Shown here: positions 13,201 to 21,460 of the stretch, piece after piece | Position numbering within the stretch: position 1 is the stretch's first letter | How the letters are laid out: each line of letters starts with the position of its first letter | Made by a program: the position numbers and the translations under genes | NCBI GenBank assembly: GCA_950096615.1 | Contig: CATNCP010000001.1 | Span: 62,001 to 126,000 of the forward strand | DNA from: an uncultured Kangiella sp. | Lineage (GTDB): Bacteria; Pseudomonadota; Gammaproteobacteria; Enterobacterales; Kangiellaceae | Reading direction: 5' to 3' | Length of the DNA stretch: 64,000 nucleotides | Notes under the pieces: generated by a model | The model's database searches: none | Told to the model about the DNA's origin: nothing | The model's input: the letters and a program-made list of their open reading frames with translations, nothing else

Positions 13201-13728
13201 GCGTTCTTTATACTTAGAGATTCCCGCGGCTTCTTCTAGGAAAATACGCAACTCGTGAGGCTTGGACTCGATTAACTTTGAAATCATGCCCTGCTCGATA
13301 ATCGCGTAACTGCGCGGGCCAAGACCAGTACCTAAGAAAATATCAGTAATATCTTTACGACGGCAGCGAGTGCCGTTTAGGAAGTAAGTCGACTGAGCTT
13401 CACGATTAACCATGCGGCGAACCGAGATTTCGTTAAAACTGGCGTATTCGCCTTTAACAGTTCCATCAGAATTGTCGAAAACCAGCTCAATACTGGCTTG
13501 TCCAACTGGCTTTCGTCCGGTTGAACCGTTGAAAATCACGTCAGTCATGGCATCACCACGAAGGTTTTTTGCCGATGACTCCCCCATTACCCAGCGAACA
13601 GCATCAATCAAGTTTGATTTACCGCAGCCGTTTGGGCCGACTACAGCAGTCATATTACTTGGGAAAGATACGGTCGTTGGATCAACGAATGATTTAAATC
13701 CTGCTAATTTTATTTGTTTTAATCGCAT
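10231..13728 (-). CDS. smc: Chromosome segregation protein SMC
   Basis: Walker A GPNGCGKSN, signature LSGGEKALTA, Walker B CMLDEVDAPLDD, long coiled coils. Confidence 0.98.
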   Translation of the reverse strand: MRLKQIKLAGFKSFVDPTTVSFPSNMTAVVGPNGCGKSNLIDAVRWVMGESSAKNLRGDAMTDVIFNGSTGRKPVGQASIELVFDNSDGTVKGEYASFNEISVRRMVNREAQSTYFLNGTRCRRKDITDIFLGTGLGPRSYAIIEQGMISKLIESKPHELRIFLEEAAGISKYKERRRETENRIRHTRDNLDRLNDLREELGKQLSHLKRQATSAERYKEYKAEERELKAQLAAIRWQQYNVKIEALDEAIHKMETEVEAKVADQRHSDSEIEKSRELHIELTDAHNEVQGRFYGIAADIARLEQAIEHARQQKSQLLEDKTQVESSLDKLRDQLKFDESKLEEMMTELLQAEPELEMNSEQVDEQQQQLSDLEEDMRIWQQDWDVFNQQASANAQKAEVEKTRIQHLESHLSRHQKRIEEIKEESGQQQSGPMESELMKAAQELSIAEEQAEKLEEEVQDAVEKINQSRQEQRQHNQKLEETRKELRGLESRKVSLEALQSAALGSDNEQAVKWLESNNLTDQTRLAQNLSVDNGWEVAAETVLGQYLEAVVVDSPNQYADSLSELASGSILLVEGQSASTAESGRLSDKVKGASALNGTLNNVLVADDLAQALSKRSSLSEQESIITKDGVWLGKDWLRVTRASDNESGILEREAELSEIYQKIEQQEAILEELEEVKEQLSEQLSQYEETWQTKQSQLAQANKKHSELRASVGTQQAKLEQAQGRLERLKREQQNIIEQVHDDEAALAKSRQLIEQLLDSMEQDSDKREKLMAEREERRVQLETRRTQAREAKEAEQKLAIRVSALKAEVNSTRSGFERVNSQIGELTSRKVELENRLSSDRDPSEEYTIELEEALEKRLVVEEEMKQARNKLSEIDEKMRKLERLRHEAEQGAQGVRSRLEKLRMDWQEAKTRQNTQSEILKEAKQDVEQVLQSLPENATENDWLEHIEQVTGRIQRLGAINLAAIEEFKAAEERKVYLDAQNDDLEEALETLESAIRKIDHETRTRFKETFDKVNKGVQELFPKVFGGGHAYLELTGENLLDTGVAVMARPPGKRNSTIHLLSGGEKALTAISLVFSIFQLNPAPFCMLDEVDAPLDDANVGRYANLVKEMSQQLQFIAITHNKIAMEMADTLLGVTMSEPGVSRVVSVDVDEAAALAAS

Positions 13729-13873
13729 TTATTCTCTTACGTATTCACTTACTCAATCTCTTATAAAAAGATTTCTGTAAGGCTCTGTAACAATTTTAGG
13801 GTTACCATCTAAAGCGTTTAAGTGTAAATTATTTTGCATCATTTAGCACATAGTAACTGTAAAAAATCATTGT

Positions 13874-14653
13874 ATGGCACAAAATAGTTTTGAAGGTGCT
13901 CATTATTTAGCCAGCGGCTTTAGAGTGTTGCTCCAAAAAGGTATCAAACGGTACGTTTTTATCCCCTTAGGCATCAATTTAACTTTGCTAACTATCGCAT
14001 TGATTTACCTAATAAATCAAATTTCATCTTGGGCAGCTTGGATTGAAGAAACCATTACCGGCTGGGGCACGTGGGAATGGCTTGGCACAGCGCTTGCCTG
14101 GTTGGTCTGGCCTATCGTTATCGTAGGTGCGGTTTTGTTCATATTTTTTTTCTTCTCCATGCTGGCGAATTGGATTGCCGCCCCTTTCAATGGATTACTG
14201 GCTGAAGCGGTAGAGCGCAAATTGCATGCTGAAAGTGGTCACTCGGATGGGCCAATTGAAGATCAAGGCTTTAAAGACTTGATTAAAGATACCCCACGCC
14301 TGCTAAAGCGTGAGTGGACAAAGCTTAAATATTATATCCCTAGGGCCATTCTTTGCCTGTTAGTCCTTTTTGTCCCTCTTATTGGTGCAATCGCCTTCCC
14401 TGTTATTTGGTTTGTGTTTAACGCTTGGATGATGTCGGTTCAGTACATCGACTATCCGATGGATAATCACAAGGTTCCGTTTGATGACATGCTGAAAACG
14501 TTACAAACAACTCGAAGCGGCACTTTGGGCTTCGGGAGCTTAGTGATGTTATGCACTATGGTACCCGTTCTCAATTTATTAGTTATGCCTGCTGCAGTTT
14601 GTGGAGCAACGCAACTTTGGTATGAAAACTACCGCTCAACCTTTGTAAAATAA
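13874..14653 (+). CDS. cysZ: Sulfate transporter CysZ family protein
   Basis: 259 aa membrane protein; GAHYLASGFRVLLQKGIKRYVFIPLGINLTLL; divergent from smc. Confidence 0.9.
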   Translation: MAQNSFEGAHYLASGFRVLLQKGIKRYVFIPLGINLTLLTIALIYLINQISSWAAWIEETITGWGTWEWLGTALAWLVWPIVIVGAVLFIFFFFSMLANWIAAPFNGLLAEAVERKLHAESGHSDGPIEDQGFKDLIKDTPRLLKREWTKLKYYIPRAILCLLVLFVPLIGAIAFPVIWFVFNAWMMSVQYIDYPMDNHKVPFDDMLKTLQTTRSGTLGFGSLVMLCTMVPVLNLLVMPAAVCGATQLWYENYRSTFVK

Positions 14654-14737
14654 GGCGTTAAAGCCTATCAATTAGACAAGGATCGTCTATAATCCCTCGC
14701 GTAGGATAATCGCGGGGTAATAAGGAACATAATAATA

Positions 14738-16015
14738 GTGAAAACGGTTATAGTCGTCGACGACAGCAAGTTTTTTTGCGCGTTAGTTGAGAAACAAATA
14801 ATAGAAAATTCGCCTTTTGGTGTTGTGACCTGCAACACCCTTGAAGAAGCGAAAATCGTTCTCGCACGCCTGAAGAAAGAGACCATTCACGCCTGTTTAG
14901 TCAGTTATCGACTGAGAGACGCAACCGATGGGGAATCTATCGAGCTGTTTCGCTCAAAGGATATCCCAACCATCGTTCTTATCAGCGACATCAACGCAAC
15001 CCTGCGTAATCGTTTTTGGCAACTTCGTGTCGTCGACTATGTTATAAAACATGATAAGTATGTCATTAACGAGATTGTCCACACTCTTGCTAGGCTAGAA
15101 CGAAACCCAAACAATAAGATCGTTATTGTTGAAGACTCGCGTACTTCAGCAAAAATGCTACAAATTCTTCTTAATGTGCATCAATATGACGTTCTGCACT
15201 TTAATGACCCCAAAGAAGCTTTAGATTACGTCAAATACCATCAAGACGTAAAAATGGTGATTACCGATTACAATATGCCTGGAATGGATGGTTGTGAACT
15301 AACCCGCCGCTTACGCCGTATCTACAGCAAACAAGAACTTGCGATACTAGGCATGTCAGGCGCCGGTCAAACCATCATGGCTGCCAACTTCCTGAAGCAT
15401 GGTGCCGACGACTTTATCATTAAGCAGTCTTTCCTGGCTGAAGAGTTCTACTTACGCATTAACTCCTACCTCGATAGCTTAAACACCTACCAAGAGTTAG
15501 CCACTGCGGCTAGTTATGACTTCTTGACTAACGTGCCAAATCGTCGCCATTTCTTCGAGGTTGTCGAAGCGATGCATGAATCAGCATTAAGGCAAGGTAC
15601 GCCTGTCACTTGCGCCATGATTGACATCGACAAATTTAAGTCGGTCAATGATAAGTATGGACACTCTGTTGGCGATGCGGTGTTACGAGAAGTGGCTCAA
15701 TTAATCAAATCATCGGTGCGTAAATCGGATGTTGTAGCTCGGTTTGGTGGTGAAGAGTTTTGTATGTATATGAACGGCATGTCTGAAGAACATGCTGGTG
15801 AGTACTTTGACAAGCTACGCCAAAAAATTAGTGATGCGATCATTAGAGCCGAAGAGCACTCGTTAAAGGTCACCGTTAGTATTGGACTTTGCTCTAATAT
15901 AGAGCATGATATAAATAATATGATTGAAGCTGCTGACAAGGGCTTATACCAAGCCAAGGAAACAGGCCGCAACCGCGTCATTCACCATTCAAAACTCATC
16001 GACGGTTATCAGTAA
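14738..16015 (+). CDS. Tandem-REC response regulator with GGDEF (GGEEF) diguanylate cyclase domain
   Basis: Two CheY-like domains (IVVDDSKFF..., IVIVEDSRTS...TDYNMPGMDG), then RKSDVVARFGGEEF; GTG start. Confidence 0.93.
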   Translation: MKTVIVVDDSKFFCALVEKQIIENSPFGVVTCNTLEEAKIVLARLKKETIHACLVSYRLRDATDGESIELFRSKDIPTIVLISDINATLRNRFWQLRVVDYVIKHDKYVINEIVHTLARLERNPNNKIVIVEDSRTSAKMLQILLNVHQYDVLHFNDPKEALDYVKYHQDVKMVITDYNMPGMDGCELTRRLRRIYSKQELAILGMSGAGQTIMAANFLKHGADDFIIKQSFLAEEFYLRINSYLDSLNTYQELATAASYDFLTNVPNRRHFFEVVEAMHESALRQGTPVTCAMIDIDKFKSVNDKYGHSVGDAVLREVAQLIKSSVRKSDVVARFGGEEFCMYMNGMSEEHAGEYFDKLRQKISDAIIRAEEHSLKVTVSIGLCSNIEHDINNMIEAADKGLYQAKETGRNRVIHHSKLIDGYQ

Positions 16016-16035
16016 GGTTTTATAATCAAACCAAC

Positions 16036-16497
16036 ATGAAAATTATTGTTGATGACCTTAAAGGCCCAGAAATCGCACAATTACTCACCGAGCATTTGGA
16101 CGATATGCGTGTGACCTCTCCGCCCGAAAGTAAGCATGCGTTAGACATCGCCTCGCTACAAGATAAACGAATTACGTTCTGGACTCTATGGGATAACAAT
16201 AAGTTAGCAGGCTGTATCGCTTTAAAGGAGCTCGATCACAATCATGCTGAAATAAAATCAATGAGGACGTCAAAAGAGTTCGCACGTCAAGCTGTTGCCA
16301 CTCGCCTCTTGCAACACCTCATTCAAGAATCCAAGCAACGAGGTTATCAGCAATTAAGTCTTGAAACTGGCTCAATGGACTACTTTAAAGCCGCAAGAAG
16401 CTTATATTTAAAGCACGGTTTCGAAACTTGCTCACCGTTTGCCGATTATGCTGAAGACCCTAACAGTGTTTTTATGACAAAGTCGCTAATGAAATAG
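16036..16497 (+). CDS. GNAT family N-acetyltransferase
   Basis: Acetyl-CoA-binding region SKEFARQAVATRLLQHLIQESKQRGYQQLSLETG; YLKHGFE. Confidence 0.9.
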   Translation: MKIIVDDLKGPEIAQLLTEHLDDMRVTSPPESKHALDIASLQDKRITFWTLWDNNKLAGCIALKELDHNHAEIKSMRTSKEFARQAVATRLLQHLIQESKQRGYQQLSLETGSMDYFKAARSLYLKHGFETCSPFADYAEDPNSVFMTKSLMK

Positions 16498-16510
16498 TCG
16501 CTTGAACGGA

Positions 16511-19500
16511 TTAAATATACTCTCGATTTAAGTTATCAATAAACTTTTGTAATCGCTTATGGGATATGGGGAAACGCGTTTTCTGCCCCTGTGCAAATAG
16601 AGAAATGCGGTATTCCTGTAACATCCAGCCATAATCGTCCACTTCAAATTGTGGAATCTTCTGATTGTTTTCTAACGTCTCCATTTCATTCAGCCAAGGC
16701 TGGTATTGCTGCATCAACTGCATGTCTTTAAGCGGATTATGCTTGATTCTATCCAAACGCAATTCAATCGCTTTTAAATAACGCGAGTAATCGCGAACAT
16801 GCTCAGCACCAAAACGGTAACAGAAACCTTCTTGGAACAAGTAATCGAGCTGATGCTTGATATCTTCGTAAGCAGCTTTAAAGTTCTTACCTAGAGCTTT
16901 AGCCTCTGCCAGACAAGAGTTACGCTGCTTTAGAGTCGTCACTAGCTGATCGAGAACTCTATTCGAGTTTGGCACAATATTTTCTCTCACCATTTCCAAT
17001 ACTTGCGCATAATCACTCTCGTTATACGGCACAGACTCTGAGACAACATCTTTGATGACAGACATCATCACATCGTTGATCAAATCTTCAGGAGAATACA
17101 ACGACGCACAAGCCAACATTAATTGCTGACGATTGTGGTATTTTTTCTGCAAATAGCTAAAGGTTTTACTTTCCGAAAGTGCTATTAGTCGACACACACC
17201 GCGAATATGCGTTTTTTCGGCTTGACGCTGATTAACAATTGGAATAATTCTGACCTTATCCCGAGCATCTTCAATCGCATGAAACACCGGAATATCAGTT
17301 CCAGCTTCTTGCATTGAACCTTCTTTGACATATTCACTGGGCCATTCCGTATAGGTAATGTTTTTGACTTTTTTGGCTGGCTTGGCAGAGGTCTTCGCGA
17401 CCTTTTTCGGCTTTTCTTCTAAACTTCTCGAACTGTAAAGCACCTTGCCATCATCATTAACCACCTCAAAACGCATTAAAAAATGCTCCGGCAGGTTTAA
17501 TTCGGACCAAGCTTCCATCGGTAGAATGACACCGGTCATCGTAAACAAGTGCTGGCTTATAATATCAATTAAGCGCCCTTTTGTTTCTAGTACCTTTTCA
17601 TAGCAAGCCTTGGCAAAAGTCGGGACAGGTACAAAGTTCTTTCGAAAACGCTTCGGTAATGAGCGAATCAAAAACTCAATTTTTTCTTCGAGTATTCCCG
17701 GCACTAGCCGCTCAAAATCACCATCGGTAAACTGACCTACAAGCGATTGAGGTAAACGAATCGTCACCCCATCCTTTTCATGCCCCGGCTCGAAGTGATA
17801 CTTAAGAGGTAACTCAACACCTTTAATGTGAATCGATTCAGGGTACAGCCCTTTGTCTTCTTGCTCTTGTGGCAATAACACATCAGCGCTGATACTGATC
17901 AAAGCATTATGTTTTTGGGGATCTTTCTTAAGCCAGTTGTTTAAAGTTTTTACGCTATTAACCTGCTCAGGAAGCTTACGCTCAAACCATTGCGCAATAA
18001 CATGCTCATCAGCCCATAAGTCGGCCTGACGGGCTTTTGCGATTTCCTGTTCCACCTCTTTTTTTATTTGCACATTATGCTTATGGAAAGGATGTCTAGA
18101 ATCTAGGTCTTGTCGCACTAGTGCGTTCAAGATAAATAATTCACGGCAAAGCTCAGGCTCTATGGCGCTATAGTTAACCGTTCTGTTGGTTACAATCTTC
18201 AGTCCCAAAAGAGTCTGCTGCATTTCTGCAACAACAGCTCCGCGATTTTTGCTCCAGTGAGGATCATAGTAATGGGTCTTGATTAAATGGCTGGCTAAAC
18301 GCTCTAACCAGTTTGGCTCTATCGCCGAGGTCATTCGAGCATAAGGCTGCGTCGTTTCAACAATTTCAAACGTCATCAGCCACGGTGGCTGTTTCTTGAA
18401 GTTGGTGGATTGAGGATGCACCATAAACTTACTTTGACGCGTGCCCTGATAGCCCTTTTCGATATCTTTCTGCCCAATAAAACTAAGCAAACCTGTCAGC
18501 AGGACCTGGTGCAGGTTTTGATAAAACACAGGATCTTCTTGCTCAAACTCTGCGGTTTGCCAATCCTTAGGATTTGGTTTTTGCTTAGCCTTTTGAGATT
18601 GCTGCATCAAACTTTTAAGCTGACGATAGGTGCTCTTCCATTCTCGGTAAGCATTAAAGTTAATCAATTCTTCGCCACAGTAACGCCTGAACTGACTGTT
18701 GCTTAACTCTGCTTGCTGCTCATGCAAGTGATTCCATAGATTAATGATGGCAATGAAGTCAGAGGTTTTATGTTTATATTTGGCATGTTTTTGTTGCGCC
18801 AATTCTTTTTTGTCAAAAGGCCATTCCCGAGGATCTTTGACCGATAAAAAAGCAGCAAGAACTAGCGCATAACTTAGAAACTGCTTTTCCTGGCCAGCCA
18901 ATAAAATTCGCGCCAAGCGCGGCTCAATCGGCAGGCGCGCCATTTGGCGACCGATTTGGGTTAAGTCCTTGTCTTTGCCAATCGCTTGTAATTCATTGAG
19001 TAACGTTAAACCATCGCTAACCTGTCGATCCGCAGGAGGATCGATAAACGGAAAAGCATCAATATCACCCAACTTAAGCTGTTTCATCTGTAAAATTACA
19101 GCGGCTAGATTAGTCCTTAAAATCTCAGCATCAGTAAACTCTTGACGATCATTAAAATCTTCTTCGCTGTATAAACGAATGCATATACCTTCTGCGACAC
19201 GACCACAGCGACCTTTACGCTGATTGGCGCTGGCCTGAGAAATCTTTTCAATCGGCAAGCGCTGAATTTTACTTCGAACAGAGTAGCGACTCATCCGCGC
19301 TAGGCCAGGATCGATCACATAGCGAATGCCCGGCACTGTTATCGAAGTTTCAGCAACATTTGTTGCCAAAACAATTCTTCGCTTTCCACCCGATGGTTTA
19401 AATATCTTTTCCTGCTCTGACATCGACAGTCGAGCATATAACGGCAATACCTCACAGTTTTGATAAGCTTCCCGTCGAAGGTGTTTAGCCGCATCACGAA

Positions 19501-20398
19501 TATCCGCTTCCCCGGGTAAGAAAATCAGTATATCGCCAGGGCCGTGCGCCATGATTTCCTGTACCGCGTGTCCAATATGGTCAGTTTGCGGTAGCGGGTT
19601 TTCTTCATCATTTGGCCGATACCAAACGTCAACCGGGTAGGTTCTGCCACTAATTTCAAGTACTGGAGCAGGCTTCCCATCAAGCTTGAAGTGTTTTGCA
19701 AATCGCTGAACATCAATCGTCGCTGAGGTAATAATGATTTTTAAATCTGAGCGCTTTGCGACTAACCGTTTCAAGTAGCCCAAAAGAAAATCGATGTTAA
19801 GACTGCGCTCGTGAGCTTCGTCAATGATGATGGCGTCATACTGCATCAACAAAGGGTCATGAATGATTTCATTCAAAAGAACACCGTCAGTCATGACTTT
19901 AACTGGTGTTACAGCATTAGTCTGATCATTAAAACGAATGTTATAGCCAATGACCTGACCAATCTCAGTCTTTAGTTCTTCGGCAATACGGCGAGAAACG
20001 CTGGTAGCTGCGACTCGACGTGGCTGTGTATGTCCGATTCGACCTCTTCTTCCTAGCCCTAGCTCTAAACAAATTTTGGGTAACTGAGTCGTTTTACCAG
20101 AACCAGTTTCCCCGGCAATGACCACGATCTGATTATCCTTTATCAGTTGTGCAACTTTTTCCCGTGATTGAGAAACAGGTAAGCCGTCGTCATATTCAAT
20201 AGCGGCAGGAATAATCGCTTTACGCTGACTGACGATTTTAGAAGAGTCTTGTAGCAGCCGCTCCAGCTTGCCTTCGAGCTTGGTCGCTGGAAGCTTTTGT
20301 TTTAAACGTTTCTTAATGGCTTGCTGAAGATTAAGAATATTAGAATGATCGCTCAATAAGCAATCCTTCAGATCTATAGCCGAATTCGGTTGAGACAT
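16511..20398 (-). CDS. hrpA: ATP-dependent RNA helicase HrpA
   Basis: 1295 aa; GETGSGKTTQLPKI, DEAH, ATNVAETSITVPGIRYVID; long C-terminal HrpA region. Confidence 0.97.
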   Translation of the reverse strand: MSQPNSAIDLKDCLLSDHSNILNLQQAIKKRLKQKLPATKLEGKLERLLQDSSKIVSQRKAIIPAAIEYDDGLPVSQSREKVAQLIKDNQIVVIAGETGSGKTTQLPKICLELGLGRRGRIGHTQPRRVAATSVSRRIAEELKTEIGQVIGYNIRFNDQTNAVTPVKVMTDGVLLNEIIHDPLLMQYDAIIIDEAHERSLNIDFLLGYLKRLVAKRSDLKIIITSATIDVQRFAKHFKLDGKPAPVLEISGRTYPVDVWYRPNDEENPLPQTDHIGHAVQEIMAHGPGDILIFLPGEADIRDAAKHLRREAYQNCEVLPLYARLSMSEQEKIFKPSGGKRRIVLATNVAETSITVPGIRYVIDPGLARMSRYSVRSKIQRLPIEKISQASANQRKGRCGRVAEGICIRLYSEEDFNDRQEFTDAEILRTNLAAVILQMKQLKLGDIDAFPFIDPPADRQVSDGLTLLNELQAIGKDKDLTQIGRQMARLPIEPRLARILLAGQEKQFLSYALVLAAFLSVKDPREWPFDKKELAQQKHAKYKHKTSDFIAIINLWNHLHEQQAELSNSQFRRYCGEELINFNAYREWKSTYRQLKSLMQQSQKAKQKPNPKDWQTAEFEQEDPVFYQNLHQVLLTGLLSFIGQKDIEKGYQGTRQSKFMVHPQSTNFKKQPPWLMTFEIVETTQPYARMTSAIEPNWLERLASHLIKTHYYDPHWSKNRGAVVAEMQQTLLGLKIVTNRTVNYSAIEPELCRELFILNALVRQDLDSRHPFHKHNVQIKKEVEQEIAKARQADLWADEHVIAQWFERKLPEQVNSVKTLNNWLKKDPQKHNALISISADVLLPQEQEDKGLYPESIHIKGVELPLKYHFEPGHEKDGVTIRLPQSLVGQFTDGDFERLVPGILEEKIEFLIRSLPKRFRKNFVPVPTFAKACYEKVLETKGRLIDIISQHLFTMTGVILPMEAWSELNLPEHFLMRFEVVNDDGKVLYSSRSLEEKPKKVAKTSAKPAKKVKNITYTEWPSEYVKEGSMQEAGTDIPVFHAIEDARDKVRIIPIVNQRQAEKTHIRGVCRLIALSESKTFSYLQKKYHNRQQLMLACASLYSPEDLINDVMMSVIKDVVSESVPYNESDYAQVLEMVRENIVPNSNRVLDQLVTTLKQRNSCLAEAKALGKNFKAAYEDIKHQLDYLFQEGFCYRFGAEHVRDYSRYLKAIELRLDRIKHNPLKDMQLMQQYQPWLNEMETLENNQKIPQFEVDDYGWMLQEYRISLFAQGQKTRFPISHKRLQKFIDNLNREYI

Positions 20399-20429
20399 AA
20401 AGTGAGGTATCGTTTATAAGTCTATCGTA

Positions 20430-21287
20430 TTAGTTAGCTGCTGAGTTCCAAAAGGCTTCAACAGCTCTTAATTGCCCTAAGTAATCTGCAACAGGTCGAT
20501 AAAAGTCTTTATCTTCCCAATATCCAGTATGGCACGCTGGATTCCATGAGGTCGCTGCACTGCCGACATTAATTTCAAAGTCATCGGTTACGACCTGTTT
20601 ATAAGCATCGCTGATGTTTTTCATAGGATAAGCCACGACATCATCTTTATCATAAAAATTGAGCCACTTTACGTGCTCAACAAGCGACGGTTCCAGCTTA
20701 GCACCAACCTTATCTATTGGGCTGGGCAAACGCTCTGTCAGACTATCATAAATCGCCAAGGGACTGCCGCAAGTAATCACACCGGCTAGCGTTTTGAAGC
20801 TTTCTACATAACTTAGCTGACTAATCTTGTCAGAATCTTTAGCTTGATTTATGTCTTGAATATAGTGCGACATGATCACTGAACCGAAAGAATGCGCTAA
20901 CAACACCACTGGCGTAGAATCTGGGTCAACGTGGCGATGAGTCGCCAGTTTCTTCATACTTTCTGCGATTCGATTATGGATGGCTTGGTATAAACCACTT
21001 TCTGAATCACGATCATAAGCCAAACCGAGGTTCATGTAATCAATAAACAGCTGTCGGACCGAGGTGTAGGTTAGCTCATTGCGATAATCCAAACGCTGCA
21101 ACAAGTCATCGTTAATCTGCTGTAACAAATCACCCCAGTAGATTTCATGGAATAACAAGTCATCCTCGCGGCGATTTTTGCTATCACCTTTGAGGTAGCG
21201 CTCGACCACACGGTGCTTAAACTCCGTAGAATAATGTTTATCCTCAGAACCAATTCCGTGGATTATCGCCACTGCCAAACGCTTCAT
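20430..21287 (-). CDS. Alpha/beta-hydrolase-like protein of unknown function
   Basis: MKRLAVAIIHGIGSED; VVLLAHSFGSVIMSHYI nucleophile-elbow-like motif. Confidence 0.65.
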   Translation of the reverse strand: MKRLAVAIIHGIGSEDKHYSTEFKHRVVERYLKGDSKNRREDDLLFHEIYWGDLLQQINDDLLQRLDYRNELTYTSVRQLFIDYMNLGLAYDRDSESGLYQAIHNRIAESMKKLATHRHVDPDSTPVVLLAHSFGSVIMSHYIQDINQAKDSDKISQLSYVESFKTLAGVITCGSPLAIYDSLTERLPSPIDKVGAKLEPSLVEHVKWLNFYDKDDVVAYPMKNISDAYKQVVTDDFEINVGSAATSWNPACHTGYWEDKDFYRPVADYLGQLRAVEAFWNSAAN

Positions 21288-21460
21288 TCGCTAATTACCC
21301 CATAAACCTTCACAAAACAGTCACATACTCTAACAAAAACTATGCTACATCAAGTCTTTACAGCACATTTGTGGCAATTCAAACCATCACGAATAATTCG
21401 CTTCAACTGGTACGAGCAGTTGTGTTAGACTGGTAAAAGTTAAATATCAAAGAGGTTGCT

